DNA of 34,797 nucleotides from JACMMS01 sp043758775 (GCA_043758775.1 JAYVMU010000029.1:1-34797); one strand, 5' to 3'; positions 25,411 through 34,512 are shown, counted from the first letter of the stretch. Made by a program: numbers and translations. The notes: generated from the letters alone by a model not told the origin.

Positions 25411-28377
25411 TTAAAACTTGAGTAAGTTTTTAAGTTTTTCTTTGGCTTTATCTTCAGCGGATTTTGACTTGTCTGCAGGAGTCGCATCTGGAGTTGTGGT
25501 AGGCGCGGTGGATGTATCCGTTGTTTTATTTTTTTTGCCGAGTAAATCACCCAATGCATCTTTTGGGTTGCCGTTTAACAAGCCTTTCACTGCGGTTGCC
25601 TTGTCGCCACCTATTTTATCTAACAACTTGGATTTTGCAATTGCGGTGCTTAAACCGGCGTAATCTAATGCGTATTGTGGGCTGGAGAACGTGCCTGTGA
25701 GTTTAACCGGAATAGTGATGCCGCTTAATGCATCAAGGTTAGCACCACCTTGGCCTTTCAGCGACTTCACAATGGTCGGTTTAGCAAGGTAATTGATTTT
25801 CTCATTACCGATGTCGATATCTCCTGCACCAGTGATGCGAAAAATGGGTGCTTTCATTGATAAATCGTCATTATGCGCGACGCCATTTTTAATCACAAAA
25901 GTGGCTACCATTTCGCTAAAGTCGGTGCATTTTTTCTTGTCGGCGCTTACGCTATCACTCTTTAATACATTGAGTTTAGATTTTAAATCGCGAATAGTGC
26001 CAGCAATATCAATACCTTTTACTGCGCCGTCAGTTAGATTAAGTGCGGCTGTTCCTGCGAGTGCTTTCCTTAGTGCCCCTACTGTGCCGCCAGAAGTCGA
26101 CACATCAAGTTTCACCGTGCCTTTGCCCTCTAGCATGTCGTTATTGATGGCATCCACTAATAACGGCCCAACTGACACATTTTGCATCGATTGTTTAAAG
26201 GCAATGGCGGGTGTGCCGCGCGCATCAACCTTGAGCGAACCACTCATACTGCCTTGATATAGATTGGCTGCAAATGGGTTGATAGTTGTAATACCGTCCG
26301 CTGCATTTAGGCCTATATTGACGTTTTCAGTTTTTACATTTGCGAGTTTAAGCCAGCCGATTTTGGCTGTGCCGCTCGCATTCAGCTTTTTTATTGCGGA
26401 TAAATCAATCGGCGTATCAGCGGTGCTTTTAGTCTCCGGCTTATCGCTCTTAGTAATGTATTTGTCTGCATCTAGCTTATCAATATTCAGGTTAAAGCTG
26501 AAATGGGGATTACTAAATTGTGTAATACCAAAGTTCGCATTAATTTGACTATCATCCACTTTGGCAGCAAGCGGGTTCAGTTGTAATTTTTGACCATCGG
26601 CTTTTAAATCTATGCGTACATTAGAAGCCCTGGTTTTACCGTATTTAAGGCTACCGATGCGTAGGCTACCATCGGCATTCAATGCTTTTAAAGCGCTTAA
26701 ATCCAGTGGTTTAGAGGGCGCATTAGTTTGTTTAGTTGTTGCGTTACCGCTACTGGCGTATTTATCAACATCGAAAGTGTCAATATCGATATCAAAGCTA
26801 TACAGTGGTTTTGCAAATTGACTAATGCCTACAGAGCCTTTAATTTGGCTATCGTCTAACTTGACGCTCAGCGGATTAATACTTAATTTTTGTCCATCTG
26901 ATTTAACTGTAAGATTCAAGTTAGCTAAATTGTATTTATCGTAAATGACTTGGCCAATGTTTACTTTGCCATCTATGAATAAAGTTTTAAGCACAGATAA
27001 ATCTGTAGGTTTATCACTAGTTTTGCTATCAGAATTAGCAGCAGAGCTAGCCGCACTTTTTGGCATTAACTTGTTCAAGTCTAGCTTGGGACTAATTAAA
27101 TTGAAGTTGATATGGCTTTGTTTGAAACCAGCTACAGCGACATTCCCTTCTAATTTAGTGCTATCAACATTCAGGTTAAAGTTGCTATTCACCAGCTCTT
27201 TTTTTACATCAGCATGCAGTGATAAGGCAAAATCGCCTTTCATCGCACCACTTGGTAATGCTGGGTCTTTAAACTCCAAATTACCTGCGAGTTTGGTTAA
27301 ATCAAATACCATGCCTTCTAAATTAGCACTAAATGGGGATGAAAATTTACCTGCAATCGTACGTTTGCCCTGGTTGCCATTAATGTCACCTGTAATACCA
27401 CTACTTTGTATAGATTTGGGTGAACCTTTAATATCAGCCAGCTCCAAATTGACCTTCATGGTATCGTCACCTTTGACTTGTGAGATATTCACGGTGGCCT
27501 GTTTACCGCTAACTTCATCTTTTAATACGGTGAGATTAGGTGCACTTAAATCTAGCGCCAGTTTCGCGCCACTAAAGTCGCCAGTGGCTGCTAGTTTTAA
27601 ACTATCCACTAAGTATTCAGTTTTTTCGGAGTTAGCATCTACATTACCAGAGAGTGCTACGTTCACATTCTTACCACCAGCTAAATCGCCTTGTACTGTA
27701 GCGTCTAGGTTTTTAGCGGCATAATGTTTGGCTTTTGTATCAGCTAAAAAACTACCTTTTAAATTAACATTGACGTTAAGCTGCGGTTGGCTTGCCGTCA
27801 CGGTAAAGTCAGTTTTAAGATCAATAGGTTCAGCCAGTGCAACATGACCCGATTTTAAGTTGAATTTACTGATGCTGTATTTTGCACCGCTTGCCTCGTC
27901 TGAGTAACTGACTGCTGAGTTGCTGATATTGACGCCATCAATATCAAATTTGATATCGTTTGACGTGTCATCCTTGCTCATCAAATCATCAAAGTTGGTT
28001 GTACCATCCTTGTGTTTAATAATATTGGCTTTTGCACCATCGATATAAACCGTATCCACCACCAATTCTTTTTTGAGTAATGGTAGCAACGCGAGCGATA
28101 CCTTCGCACTATCTATTGCCGCAAACTCGGTAGGGCTGTTGTGCTCTGATAATGAAACTTTACCTAAATTTGCCCCAATCTTTGGCCAAAAGCTAAGCTT
28201 GATGTCACCATCAATATGTAACGTGCGTTGCTTTTTTTCTTGTACTAGCTTGACGATTTGTGGTTTGTAATCATTGGGGTTAAAGGTCACGGCAATAAAT
28301 GCCACCACAATCAGCAATAATAGGATGATGCCGCCAAACCCCAACGCAGAATATTTAAGCAGTTTTTTCATAGTCAT
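25411..28377 (-). CDS. AsmA-family envelope protein
   Basis: AsmA-like proteins are anchored in the inner membrane, span the periplasm as a beta-rich bridge and are linked to lipid transport and outer-membrane assembly. The 988-residue protein has an N-terminal anchor (about 12-32), the AsmA N-terminal motif FNPNDYKPQIVKLVQEK with RTLHIDGDIKLSFWPKIG, and an AsmA C-terminal domain (about 715-915; GGTVGALRKALAGTAALNL). It ends in a Lys/Thr/Asp-rich low-complexity tail. Three internal repeats are visible at about 456-540, 556-641 and 655-740, each starting with DLSxLKxLxxDG and carrying SDGQKLxxNPL and DDSQIxxxxGIxQF. It lies in the uppP operon. Confidence 0.9.
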   Translation of the reverse strand: MTMKKLLKYSALGFGGIILLLLIVVAFIAVTFNPNDYKPQIVKLVQEKKQRTLHIDGDIKLSFWPKIGANLGKVSLSEHNSPTEFAAIDSAKVSLALLPLLKKELVVDTVYIDGAKANIIKHKDGTTNFDDLMSKDDTSNDIKFDIDGVNISNSAVSYSDEASGAKYSISKFNLKSGHVALAEPIDLKTDFTVTASQPQLNVNVNLKGSFLADTKAKHYAAKNLDATVQGDLAGGKNVNVALSGNVDANSEKTEYLVDSLKLAATGDFSGAKLALDLSAPNLTVLKDEVSGKQATVNISQVKGDDTMKVNLELADIKGSPKSIQSSGITGDINGNQGKRTIAGKFSSPFSANLEGMVFDLTKLAGNLEFKDPALPSGAMKGDFALSLHADVKKELVNSNFNLNVDSTKLEGNVAVAGFKQSHINFNLISPKLDLNKLMPKSAASSAANSDSKTSDKPTDLSVLKTLFIDGKVNIGQVIYDKYNLANLNLTVKSDGQKLSINPLSVKLDDSQIKGSVGISQFAKPLYSFDIDIDTFDVDKYASSGNATTKQTNAPSKPLDLSALKALNADGSLRIGSLKYGKTRASNVRIDLKADGQKLQLNPLAAKVDDSQINANFGITQFSNPHFSFNLNIDKLDADKYITKSDKPETKSTADTPIDLSAIKKLNASGTAKIGWLKLANVKTENVNIGLNAADGITTINPFAANLYQGSMSGSLKVDARGTPAIAFKQSMQNVSVGPLLVDAINNDMLEGKGTVKLDVSTSGGTVGALRKALAGTAALNLTDGAVKGIDIAGTIRDLKSKLNVLKSDSVSADKKKCTDFSEMVATFVIKNGVAHNDDLSMKAPIFRITGAGDIDIGNEKINYLAKPTIVKSLKGQGGANLDALSGITIPVKLTGTFSSPQYALDYAGLSTAIAKSKLLDKIGGDKATAVKGLLNGNPKDALGDLLGKKNKTTDTSTAPTTTPDATPADKSKSAEDKAKEKLKNLLKF

Positions 28378-28406
28378 TCTCGATTTAGCAACTCTCGATG
28401 CAATTC

Positions 28407-29216
28407 TTAGTGAGTTTTAAGTAAAAAGTATAACAAAACTAATATTCCAAATACGATACGGTAATAAGCAAACGCAAGAAAATCATGATTAGCCACATAG
28501 CGCAATAACAGTTTGATGACAAATATTGCAGAGATAAATGCGGTGATAAACCCGACTACAAACATAGGGACATCAGTGCTGACCAGTAGTGCCCAGTTCT
28601 TAAATAAATCATAAGCTGTAGCGGCAAACATAATAGGAATCGCTAAAAAGAAGGAGAACTCAGTCGCAGTTTGGCGGTTTAAGCCAGAAAGCATGCCGCC
28701 TAATATTGTCGCTCCTGCGCGTGATACACCTGGAATCAACGATAAAGTCTGCGCTAAGCCAATTTTTAGAGCCTGTATCGGGCTCACTGCATCAATATTT
28801 TGTGTCGTGATTTTAGGCGTGCTTTTCTCGACCAGTAAAATTGCAAAGCCACCAACAATTAAAGCAATAGCCACGCTAATGGGAGAAAACAAATACTGTT
28901 TGATTTGATGGATAAATAATAAACCAACAATTGCCGCAGGCAAAAATGCAATCAACAGATTGAGTACTAAGCCACGAGATGTTGTATTGCTGGATAAATG
29001 GCTGGCAGTATCCATGAGCTTAGCGCGAAACTCCCAACATACGGCTAAAATCGCGCCAAACTGGATCACGATTTCAAAGACTTTACCTTTTTCATCGTTA
29101 AAATTAAGCAAATCCCCCGCAATAATTAAGTGCCCAGTGCTGCTGATAGGTAAAAACTCGGTTACGCCTTCTACGAGGCCTAAAATTAACGCTTTAAAAA
29201 GTAGTAATAAATCCAT
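28407..29216 (-). CDS. uppP: Undecaprenyl-diphosphatase
   Basis: UppP (BacA) dephosphorylates undecaprenyl diphosphate so that the lipid carrier of peptidoglycan synthesis can be reused, in the inner membrane. The 269-residue protein has the two active-site motifs EGVTEFLPISSTGHL (16-30) and PGVSRAGATILGGML (about 163-177), with about eight transmembrane segments. It is followed, 29 bases on, by the asmA-like gene, so it probably leads an operon of uppP, asmA-like, peroxiredoxin and mutY. Confidence 0.97.
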   Translation of the reverse strand: MDLLLLFKALILGLVEGVTEFLPISSTGHLIIAGDLLNFNDEKGKVFEIVIQFGAILAVCWEFRAKLMDTASHLSSNTTSRGLVLNLLIAFLPAAIVGLLFIHQIKQYLFSPISVAIALIVGGFAILLVEKSTPKITTQNIDAVSPIQALKIGLAQTLSLIPGVSRAGATILGGMLSGLNRQTATEFSFFLAIPIMFAATAYDLFKNWALLVSTDVPMFVVGFITAFISAIFVIKLLLRYVANHDFLAFAYYRIVFGILVLLYFLLKTH

Positions 29217-29271
29217 TTAATAAACTCTTCGCTTTATTTAATTAGTATAAGTCTTAGACTGCGTTTAATAG

Positions 29272-29298
29272 AAAAAGGGGCTAACTTGTTGCCCCTTT
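29272..29298 (-). terminator. Rho-independent terminator of the yidB-like gene
   Basis: On the minus strand AAAGGGGC pairs with GCCCCTTT around a 9-base loop and runs into TTTTTC, 27 bases after the stop codon. Confidence 0.85.
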
Positions 29299-29324
29299 AG
29301 TATATCGCTATTAAGTATAGTTTT

Positions 29325-29717
29325 TTATTTCAACATGCCAAGTACTGAATTTAATAAACCACCAGATTCAGCACCCACTTCGCCATTTGGTGTCATTTTA
29401 TCCACAACACTTGGTAAATGCTGTGCAATTTGGCTGCTTAACACTTCTGGTGTAAGGCCAAATTTAGCTGCCATTTCAGCAATTTGACCATTGCCTAATA
29501 CGCTGGTGATTTGGTCTGCAGACACTGGTAAGTTTTCGCCGTGACCAACCCATGAAGCGGCTTGCTCACTTAGCCCGCCAGATTTAAATTTGTCTAAAAC
29601 ACCACTTAAACCACCGTTGTTATTGAACATTTCCATTGCGGTTGCGGCAATGCCATCAGTGTTGCCACCCATTACTTTGCCTAGTACTTGACTAGCTAAA
29701 CCGTCTAATAATCCCAT
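29325..29717 (-). CDS. YidB-like (DUF937) protein
   Basis: A 130-residue cytosolic protein with the YidB layout: MGLLDGLASQVLGKV at the start, GGLSGVLDKFKSGGLSEQAASW in the middle, and LSSQIAQHLPSVVDKMTPNG near the end, as in E. coli YidB. Function is unknown; relatives are small, abundant helical proteins. The gene has its own terminator and probably its own promoter. Confidence 0.88.
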   Translation of the reverse strand: MGLLDGLASQVLGKVMGGNTDGIAATAMEMFNNNGGLSGVLDKFKSGGLSEQAASWVGHGENLPVSADQITSVLGNGQIAEMAAKFGLTPEVLSSQIAQHLPSVVDKMTPNGEVGAESGGLLNSVLGMLK

Positions 29718-29769
29718 GACATTCCCCTTTTATATAATTTAAAACCAGAAATAACTAAAATATAATCAA

Positions 29770-31128
29770 CTAAAAACGCTCATCCGCTCGTAAGTAACGC
29801 CATTGCCCTACAGGAAGTTTACCTAATGTAACACTACCAGTTCTAACACGCTTAAGCCCAACTACATGCAAGCCTACAAGCTCGCACATACGGCGGATTT
29901 GGCGTTTACGGCCTTCGCGCAAAACAAAACGTAACTGGTCTTCATTCTGCCATGATACTTTAGCTGGTTTAAGTTGAACACCATCTAAGCTTAAACCAAA
30001 GTTTAGCAAATCAAAATCATCGTCCGATAAATCACCTTCTACGCGTACCAAATATTCTTTTTCTACAGTTGAGTTTTCGCCGATTAAATGTTTAGCAATA
30101 CGGCCATCCTGAGTGAATACTAACAAACCTGTTGAATCAATATCCAAGCGGCCTGCAGGTGCTAAGCCATGTAAAAATCCACGTTGAAACTCTTTAGGTG
30201 TAGCTTGATGCAATTCAGGGTCTTCTGGCCACTGGTTATCAGGATGAATCAAGGTAATGGCTGGTTGATAACCATCTTCTGCCTGACCACTCACATAGCC
30301 CACAGGCTTATGCAAAATAATAGTGACGCTTTCGGCCTGATATTGTTTGGCTTTTTCACTGACTTCAATTTGCGCATCTAATGAAACTCGCACGCCTAAA
30401 GTATCTAAAACTTTACCATCTACTTTTACCCAGCCGTTTATAATCCAATCATCGGCTTCACGGCGTGAGCACAAGTCAAGCTCGGTCATGCGTTTAGATA
30501 GTCTTGGTAAATCCGGGTTGCTAGGCGCAGGCTTATCCGAAAACATTGGGTTAGCGGCGCGGTTGCTATTAAAACTGCCTTGCTCAAAACCATCGCGGGC
30601 TTTACCACCACGGCGCGGTGTATCGCGCTCACCCTTAAACCTACCTGCAGTATTGCGTGTATCGGCAGAATTATTATGGCGGTTTTCTGTAGAGTTACCA
30701 CGTGAGCCATGCGCATTCGCATCATGAGTTGGGTTGTTTGCCACCTCTTCACGCGGTTTACGTACATATTCGTCACGCTTAAATTCACCGCGCGCTATTG
30801 ATCGCTCCGCAGGTGCGCGGCTATCGGATTTTTGTGATTTAGCGGGTGTGTTATCGCGTAGAGAACCATCATGCCTATGGTTGCGCTGGCGCGAACTATC
30901 TATTTTTTGCTCGTCATTCTCAGGTGGGCGGGAATCCATTTTTTGGCTATGACTTTGATTGGAACGAGTTGCAGGCTTGGGTGGCGCAACACTACGGTCG
31001 CGTTTTGCAAGCTCAGAGCGGCGCACAGGCGTTTTTTTAGCCGCAGGCGCATCAGAAGGTTTTTTGGTAATTTTTAAGGTGATCAAAATGGCGTGGATAC
31101 TAATTAGATTAATAGCATATTTTAACAA
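29770..31128 (-). CDS. Large-subunit rRNA pseudouridine synthase, RluB/E/F family
   Basis: Converts a uridine of 23S rRNA to pseudouridine. The catalytic part has an S4 RNA-binding domain (about 209-255, RLSKRMTELDLCSRREADDW), the pseudouridine synthase domain with catalytic Asp329 in GRLDIDSTGLLV, and the family motif EGRKRQIRRMCELVG. The tail VGLKRVRTGSVTLGKLPVGQW is closest to RluF/RluB. Residues about 22-205 are a low-complexity, Arg/Asn/Asp/Ser-rich, probably disordered extension. The start is not certain: the listed one is a TTG with no clear ribosome site, and the first in-frame ATG is at residue 64. The specific rRNA position cannot be told from sequence alone. Confidence 0.9.
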   Translation of the reverse strand: MLKYAINLISIHAILITLKITKKPSDAPAAKKTPVRRSELAKRDRSVAPPKPATRSNQSHSQKMDSRPPENDEQKIDSSRQRNHRHDGSLRDNTPAKSQKSDSRAPAERSIARGEFKRDEYVRKPREEVANNPTHDANAHGSRGNSTENRHNNSADTRNTAGRFKGERDTPRRGGKARDGFEQGSFNSNRAANPMFSDKPAPSNPDLPRLSKRMTELDLCSRREADDWIINGWVKVDGKVLDTLGVRVSLDAQIEVSEKAKQYQAESVTIILHKPVGYVSGQAEDGYQPAITLIHPDNQWPEDPELHQATPKEFQRGFLHGLAPAGRLDIDSTGLLVFTQDGRIAKHLIGENSTVEKEYLVRVEGDLSDDDFDLLNFGLSLDGVQLKPAKVSWQNEDQLRFVLREGRKRQIRRMCELVGLHVVGLKRVRTGSVTLGKLPVGQWRYLRADERF

Positions 31129-31241
31129 AATATCACTGAGTATTTGTATTTATTAAATCAGGTAGTTGCGCATCTAATTTGTATTCTCTTGGCTAGCCTG
31201 TTAATCTGCATAAATAAATGTATTTATAGCCCTCGTATTAC

Positions 31242-32093
31242 ATGAGCGGAATGGACGTCTCAAATGTTTTATGGGATTGGGTAACATTAAGAATGTTTGA
31301 ACGCAATATTGCCGTAACTGACTTATTTGCAGCAATTAAATTGTTTGTAAATGGTTTAGATAACCAAGCATTGCCACCCTACAATATTTCTACAGATCAT
31401 TCACCATCAGAGCAAATTGATGGATCCTTATGGCATACGTCAGCTTTTGTTATCTCTCCACGTATGGAGCATCATGAAGTAGCGACTGAACTTGGAAAGA
31501 TAATTAACAAAGAAACTCAAGTTTTAAAACAATGGAAGAATTCTAATAAGACTTATAAGCATAAATTCCACCATGAGTTTTTTCATATATTAAAAAAATA
31601 CCCTGTATTGGTTATCGTGCTTTCAGCTCAAGAAAAAACCATCCTTTATCAAGAGTAATATTTTGCTCAACAACTAGGCATTTCTGGGGTTTATAAGAAA
31701 GTTGAAAGGAATGGGAAATTAGTTTATGAATTCGGACCCTATCATTCATCTGAAAATAGCAATCTGAAAACCTTAGTTGTGTCCGAAAAGCATACACCAA
31801 TGGCAATTTTTTTAGCGCATTGTTTGCTTCAAATTCATAGTTTCATGAACACTGCACTCAATGAAAAATATAAAGCAGTGGACTCATTTTTGAGAATGGC
31901 AGTTTGGTCAGATAAACCGCCAAATGATTTCAATGGACCTTATGCAGAGTTAATGTGGTTACTTTTAGGAAGTAGCAGCGCTCAAGGGAAATTTACATGG
32001 GGTGGTTTTACAGGTAATGATGATCAAGCAATAGATCTTTTAGCAGATAACTTAGCTGGACTTTTTGATCAGATAATCCGTAATCCTAAATAA
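31242..32093 (+). pseudogene. Unrecognised gene interrupted by an in-frame TAA
   Basis: Two open parts in the same frame (138 codons from 31242, then 144 from 31659 to the stop at 32091-32093) are separated only by TAA at 31656-31658; there is no other stop between them. The second part keeps a protein-like composition through the junction (YFAQQLGISGVYKKVERNGK). I do not recognise the family. The product looks soluble, about 283 residues with one lost codon, and has WDWVTLRMFERN near the start and AELMWLLLGSSSAQGKFTWG near the end. It is AT-rich, stands alone between two core genes and lacks a clear ribosome site, so it may be an accessory gene in decay or carry a sequence error. Confidence 0.6.
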
Positions 32094-32107
32094 AACGGTT
32101 TCAAAGG

Positions 32108-32128
32108 TACAGAGTTACAGAGTTACAG
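32108..32128. repeat. Short tandem repeat
   Basis: The 8-base unit TACAGAGT is repeated 2.6 times in the gap after the interrupted gene. The rest of 32094-32282 shows no gene, RNA or clear signal. Confidence 0.7.
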
Positions 32129-32282
32129 CCGCCAATTATTGGAGTATTTAATTGGTCACAATTAAACTGACTTAAAATATCACCTAGAACACTAAGGTGG
32201 TAGCAGTACCCAGCTTCTTGTTGTGTGCCGGATCTGATTGAGAACCAAATCACACTGCTCTAGCTATATAGGCTTGAACTCA

Positions 32283-32316
32283 AATAAAAAAGCCAGCAAA
32301 CACTGGCTTTTTTATT
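32283..32316. terminator. Terminator of thiC and of the interrupted gene
   Basis: A 14-bp perfect stem (32283-32296 with 32303-32316) with GCCAG/CTGGC at the loop end and A6/T6 tracts at the base, fit to act in both directions. Confidence 0.9.
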
Positions 32317-32338
32317 GACTGAAAATAGCGAAAGCTAA

Positions 32339-34210
32339 TTAAACCTTCTGATAAACCTCGCTGCCTTTTTTCACAAACTCAATGGCTTTTTCTTGCATGC
32401 CTTTTTGTAGTGCTTCTTTTTCATCTACGCCTAGTTTGTCCGCATAATCACGTACGTCTTGGGTGATTTTCATGCTGCAAAAATGCGGGCCGCACATAGA
32501 GCAGAAATGCGCTTGTTTTGCGCCATCTTGCGGCAAGGTTTCGTCATGGAATTCCTTGGCTTTTTCTGGATCTAGGCCTAGGTTGAATTGGTCTTCCCAA
32601 CGGAATTCGAAACGTGCTTTTGATAATGCGTTATCGCGAATTTGTGCGCCTGGGTGGCCTTTTGCCAAGTCTGCTGCATGTGCTGCGATTTTGTAGGTAA
32701 TTACGCCTACACGCACGTCTTCTTTATCTGGTAAGCCTAAGTGTTCTTTAGGTGTTACGTAGCAAAGCATTGCACAGCCATACCAACCAATCATGGCAGC
32801 GCCAATGCCGCTGGTAATGTGGTCATAACCCGGCGCAATATCCGTAGTTAATGGGCCTAATGTATAAAATGGGGCCTCGCCACAATGCTCAAGCTGTAAA
32901 TCCATATTTTCTTTAATCAAATGCATAGGCACATGGCCTGGACCTTCAATCATGGTTTGTACATCATGCTTCCAAGCGATTTGAGTAAGCTCACCTAGCG
33001 TAATGAGTTCGGCAAATTGCGCTTCATCGTTGGCGTCATAAATTGAGCCTGGGCGTAAACCATCACCCAGTGAGAAGCTCACATCATAGGCTTTCATGAT
33101 TTCGCAGATGTCTTCAAAATGCTCGTACAAGAAAGATTCTTTATGATGCGCCAAACACCACTTAGCCATAATAGAACCACCGCGTGACACAATACCTGTC
33201 ATGCGTTTTGCTGTCATTGGAATGTAAGCCAAGCGCACACCTGCGTGGATAGTGAAGTAATCCACGCCTTGTTCGGCTTGCTCAATTAAAGTATCGCGGA
33301 AAATTTCCCACGTTAAATCTTCAGCTTTGCCATTTACTTTTTCTAGTGCTTGGTAGATTGGCACCGTGCCAATTGGCACAGGACTGTTACGAATAATCCA
33401 TTCACGAGTTTCGTAAATATTTTTACCTGTTGATAAATCCATCACGTTATCTGCACCCCAACGTGTCGCCCAGACCATTTTTTCAACTTCTTCGGTGATG
33501 CTAGAACCTAAAGCAGAGTTACCAATATTGGCGTTAATTTTAACCAAGAAATTACGGCCAATAATCATAGGCTCAACTTCTGGGTGGTTAATATTAGCTG
33601 GGATAATCGCGCGACCAAGGGCAACTTCACTACGTACAAATTCTGGCGTAATCATTTTAGGGATATTCGCGCCAAAATCTTGGCCTTTATGTTGCGTTTG
33701 TAGCAACTCGCTCATATTTTCGCGGCGTTGATTTTCACGAATGGCAATATATTCCATCTCAGGGGTAATGATACCTTGTTTTGCATAATGCAACTGGCTT
33801 ACATTTTTTCCTGCTTTTGCTTTATATGGTTTTTGTATATGCTCAAAACGCAGGCTATCTAAACTGTTATCGTTTGCACGTTGTTTGCCATATTCAGAAC
33901 TTATATCGGTAAGTTGTTCTACATCGCCACGCTTCACAATCCATTCTTCGCGCAAACGCGGAAGCCCTTTTTTTAAATCTATTTTATAATTGGAATCTGT
34001 GTATGGCCCGCTGGTATCATATACTGTAACAGCAGGGTTCGCCTCTACCTTATTGCTGCCGTTAAACTTATGCACGGTATCTGTTAAAGTAATTTCGCGC
34101 ATAGCAACGCTTATGTTGTGCAGTTTACCTTTTACAAACACTTTGCGCGAGCCTGTTAATGGCTCACTGCTTATTACGTTTTGGTTAGGTGCTTTATCTT
34201 TTGTTTTCAT
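32339..34210 (-). CDS. thiC: Phosphomethylpyrimidine synthase (possible chimeric gene)
   Basis: ThiC is a radical-SAM enzyme that rearranges aminoimidazole ribotide to the HMP phosphate of thiamine. The 623-residue protein has the core motifs and the C-terminal cluster ligands CSMCGPHFC. A good AAGAAGGAT precedes the ATG. The protein looks mixed: residues 1 to about 145 (SRKVFVKGKLHNISVAMREI, GLPRLREEWIVKRGDVEQL, LRFEHIQKPYKAK) resemble Bacteroidota ThiC, while the rest, including YADKLGVDEKEALQKGM at the end, is betaproteobacterial. Five of seven Ile codons before residue 146 are ATA, and I noticed none after it. The switch falls near the conserved segment GIITPEMEYIAIRENQRRE, at about 33,715-33,835. 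The N-terminal part may not belong to this genome. Confidence 0.93.
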   Translation of the reverse strand: MKTKDKAPNQNVISSEPLTGSRKVFVKGKLHNISVAMREITLTDTVHKFNGSNKVEANPAVTVYDTSGPYTDSNYKIDLKKGLPRLREEWIVKRGDVEQLTDISSEYGKQRANDNSLDSLRFEHIQKPYKAKAGKNVSQLHYAKQGIITPEMEYIAIRENQRRENMSELLQTQHKGQDFGANIPKMITPEFVRSEVALGRAIIPANINHPEVEPMIIGRNFLVKINANIGNSALGSSITEEVEKMVWATRWGADNVMDLSTGKNIYETREWIIRNSPVPIGTVPIYQALEKVNGKAEDLTWEIFRDTLIEQAEQGVDYFTIHAGVRLAYIPMTAKRMTGIVSRGGSIMAKWCLAHHKESFLYEHFEDICEIMKAYDVSFSLGDGLRPGSIYDANDEAQFAELITLGELTQIAWKHDVQTMIEGPGHVPMHLIKENMDLQLEHCGEAPFYTLGPLTTDIAPGYDHITSGIGAAMIGWYGCAMLCYVTPKEHLGLPDKEDVRVGVITYKIAAHAADLAKGHPGAQIRDNALSKARFEFRWEDQFNLGLDPEKAKEFHDETLPQDGAKQAHFCSMCGPHFCSMKITQDVRDYADKLGVDEKEALQKGMQEKAIEFVKKGSEVYQKV

Positions 34211-34251
34211 ATCCTTCTTTTGAATTTTAACTTATCACTTTTAACTTAATA

Positions 34252-34455
34252 TTATCCCCCTTGAGTTGCACGAATGACAGTTATCTTATCATTATCAACA
34301 AGTACTTTTTGCTGCCACTCTACCTTAGGAATAACCATATTATTAACGGCAACCGCAATTCCTTTTTGAGATGTAATACCATTTTGCTCTAATGCCCATG
34401 CTAACGTTGCATTTACATCAAGCACGCAATTTTTATTGTTGACAAAAACAATCAT
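34252..34455 (-). CDS. thiS: Sulfur carrier protein ThiS
   Basis: ThiS is the small ubiquitin-fold protein that carries sulfur, as a C-terminal thiocarboxylate, to the thiazole of thiamine. The 67-residue protein ends with the required Gly-Gly (IRATQGG); the ATQGG ending and the VNNMVIPKVEW stretch are, in my recollection, typical of Bacteroidota. No Shine-Dalgarno is visible, again usual in that phylum. It lies between a TPP riboswitch and thiC, an order (thiS-thiC) common in Bacteroidota thiamine operons and not usual in betaproteobacteria. Confidence 0.92.
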   Translation of the reverse strand: MIVFVNNKNCVLDVNATLAWALEQNGITSQKGIAVAVNNMVIPKVEWQQKVLVDNDKITVIRATQGG

Positions 34456-34512
34456 AATTACAATATTAAAATTGAAACTTTAAGAGGAGAGAAAATACAG
34501 AAATGTATTTCT

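Noticed and set aside
26945..27724. 259-codon plus-strand open frame within the asmA-like gene
   Set aside because: Antisense shadow of a repetitive low-complexity gene; Leu/Ser/Pro-rich with no motif or ribosome site.
25793..27724. Possible CRISPR-like or direct DNA repeats seen in the asmA-like region
   Set aside because: The similarity is at protein level with diverged DNA and long period (about 300 bases), so it is domain duplication.
29770..31128. Frameshift or intron in the pseudouridine synthase because of its odd N-terminal half
   Set aside because: The frame is continuous and the composition is that of a disordered tail, which is common in betaproteobacterial relatives.
32094..32282. 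Possible small RNA or mobile element remnant in the gap before the thiC terminator
   Set aside because: Beyond the 8-base tandem repeat there are no terminal inverted repeats, transposase fragments or stable structured blocks that I can see.
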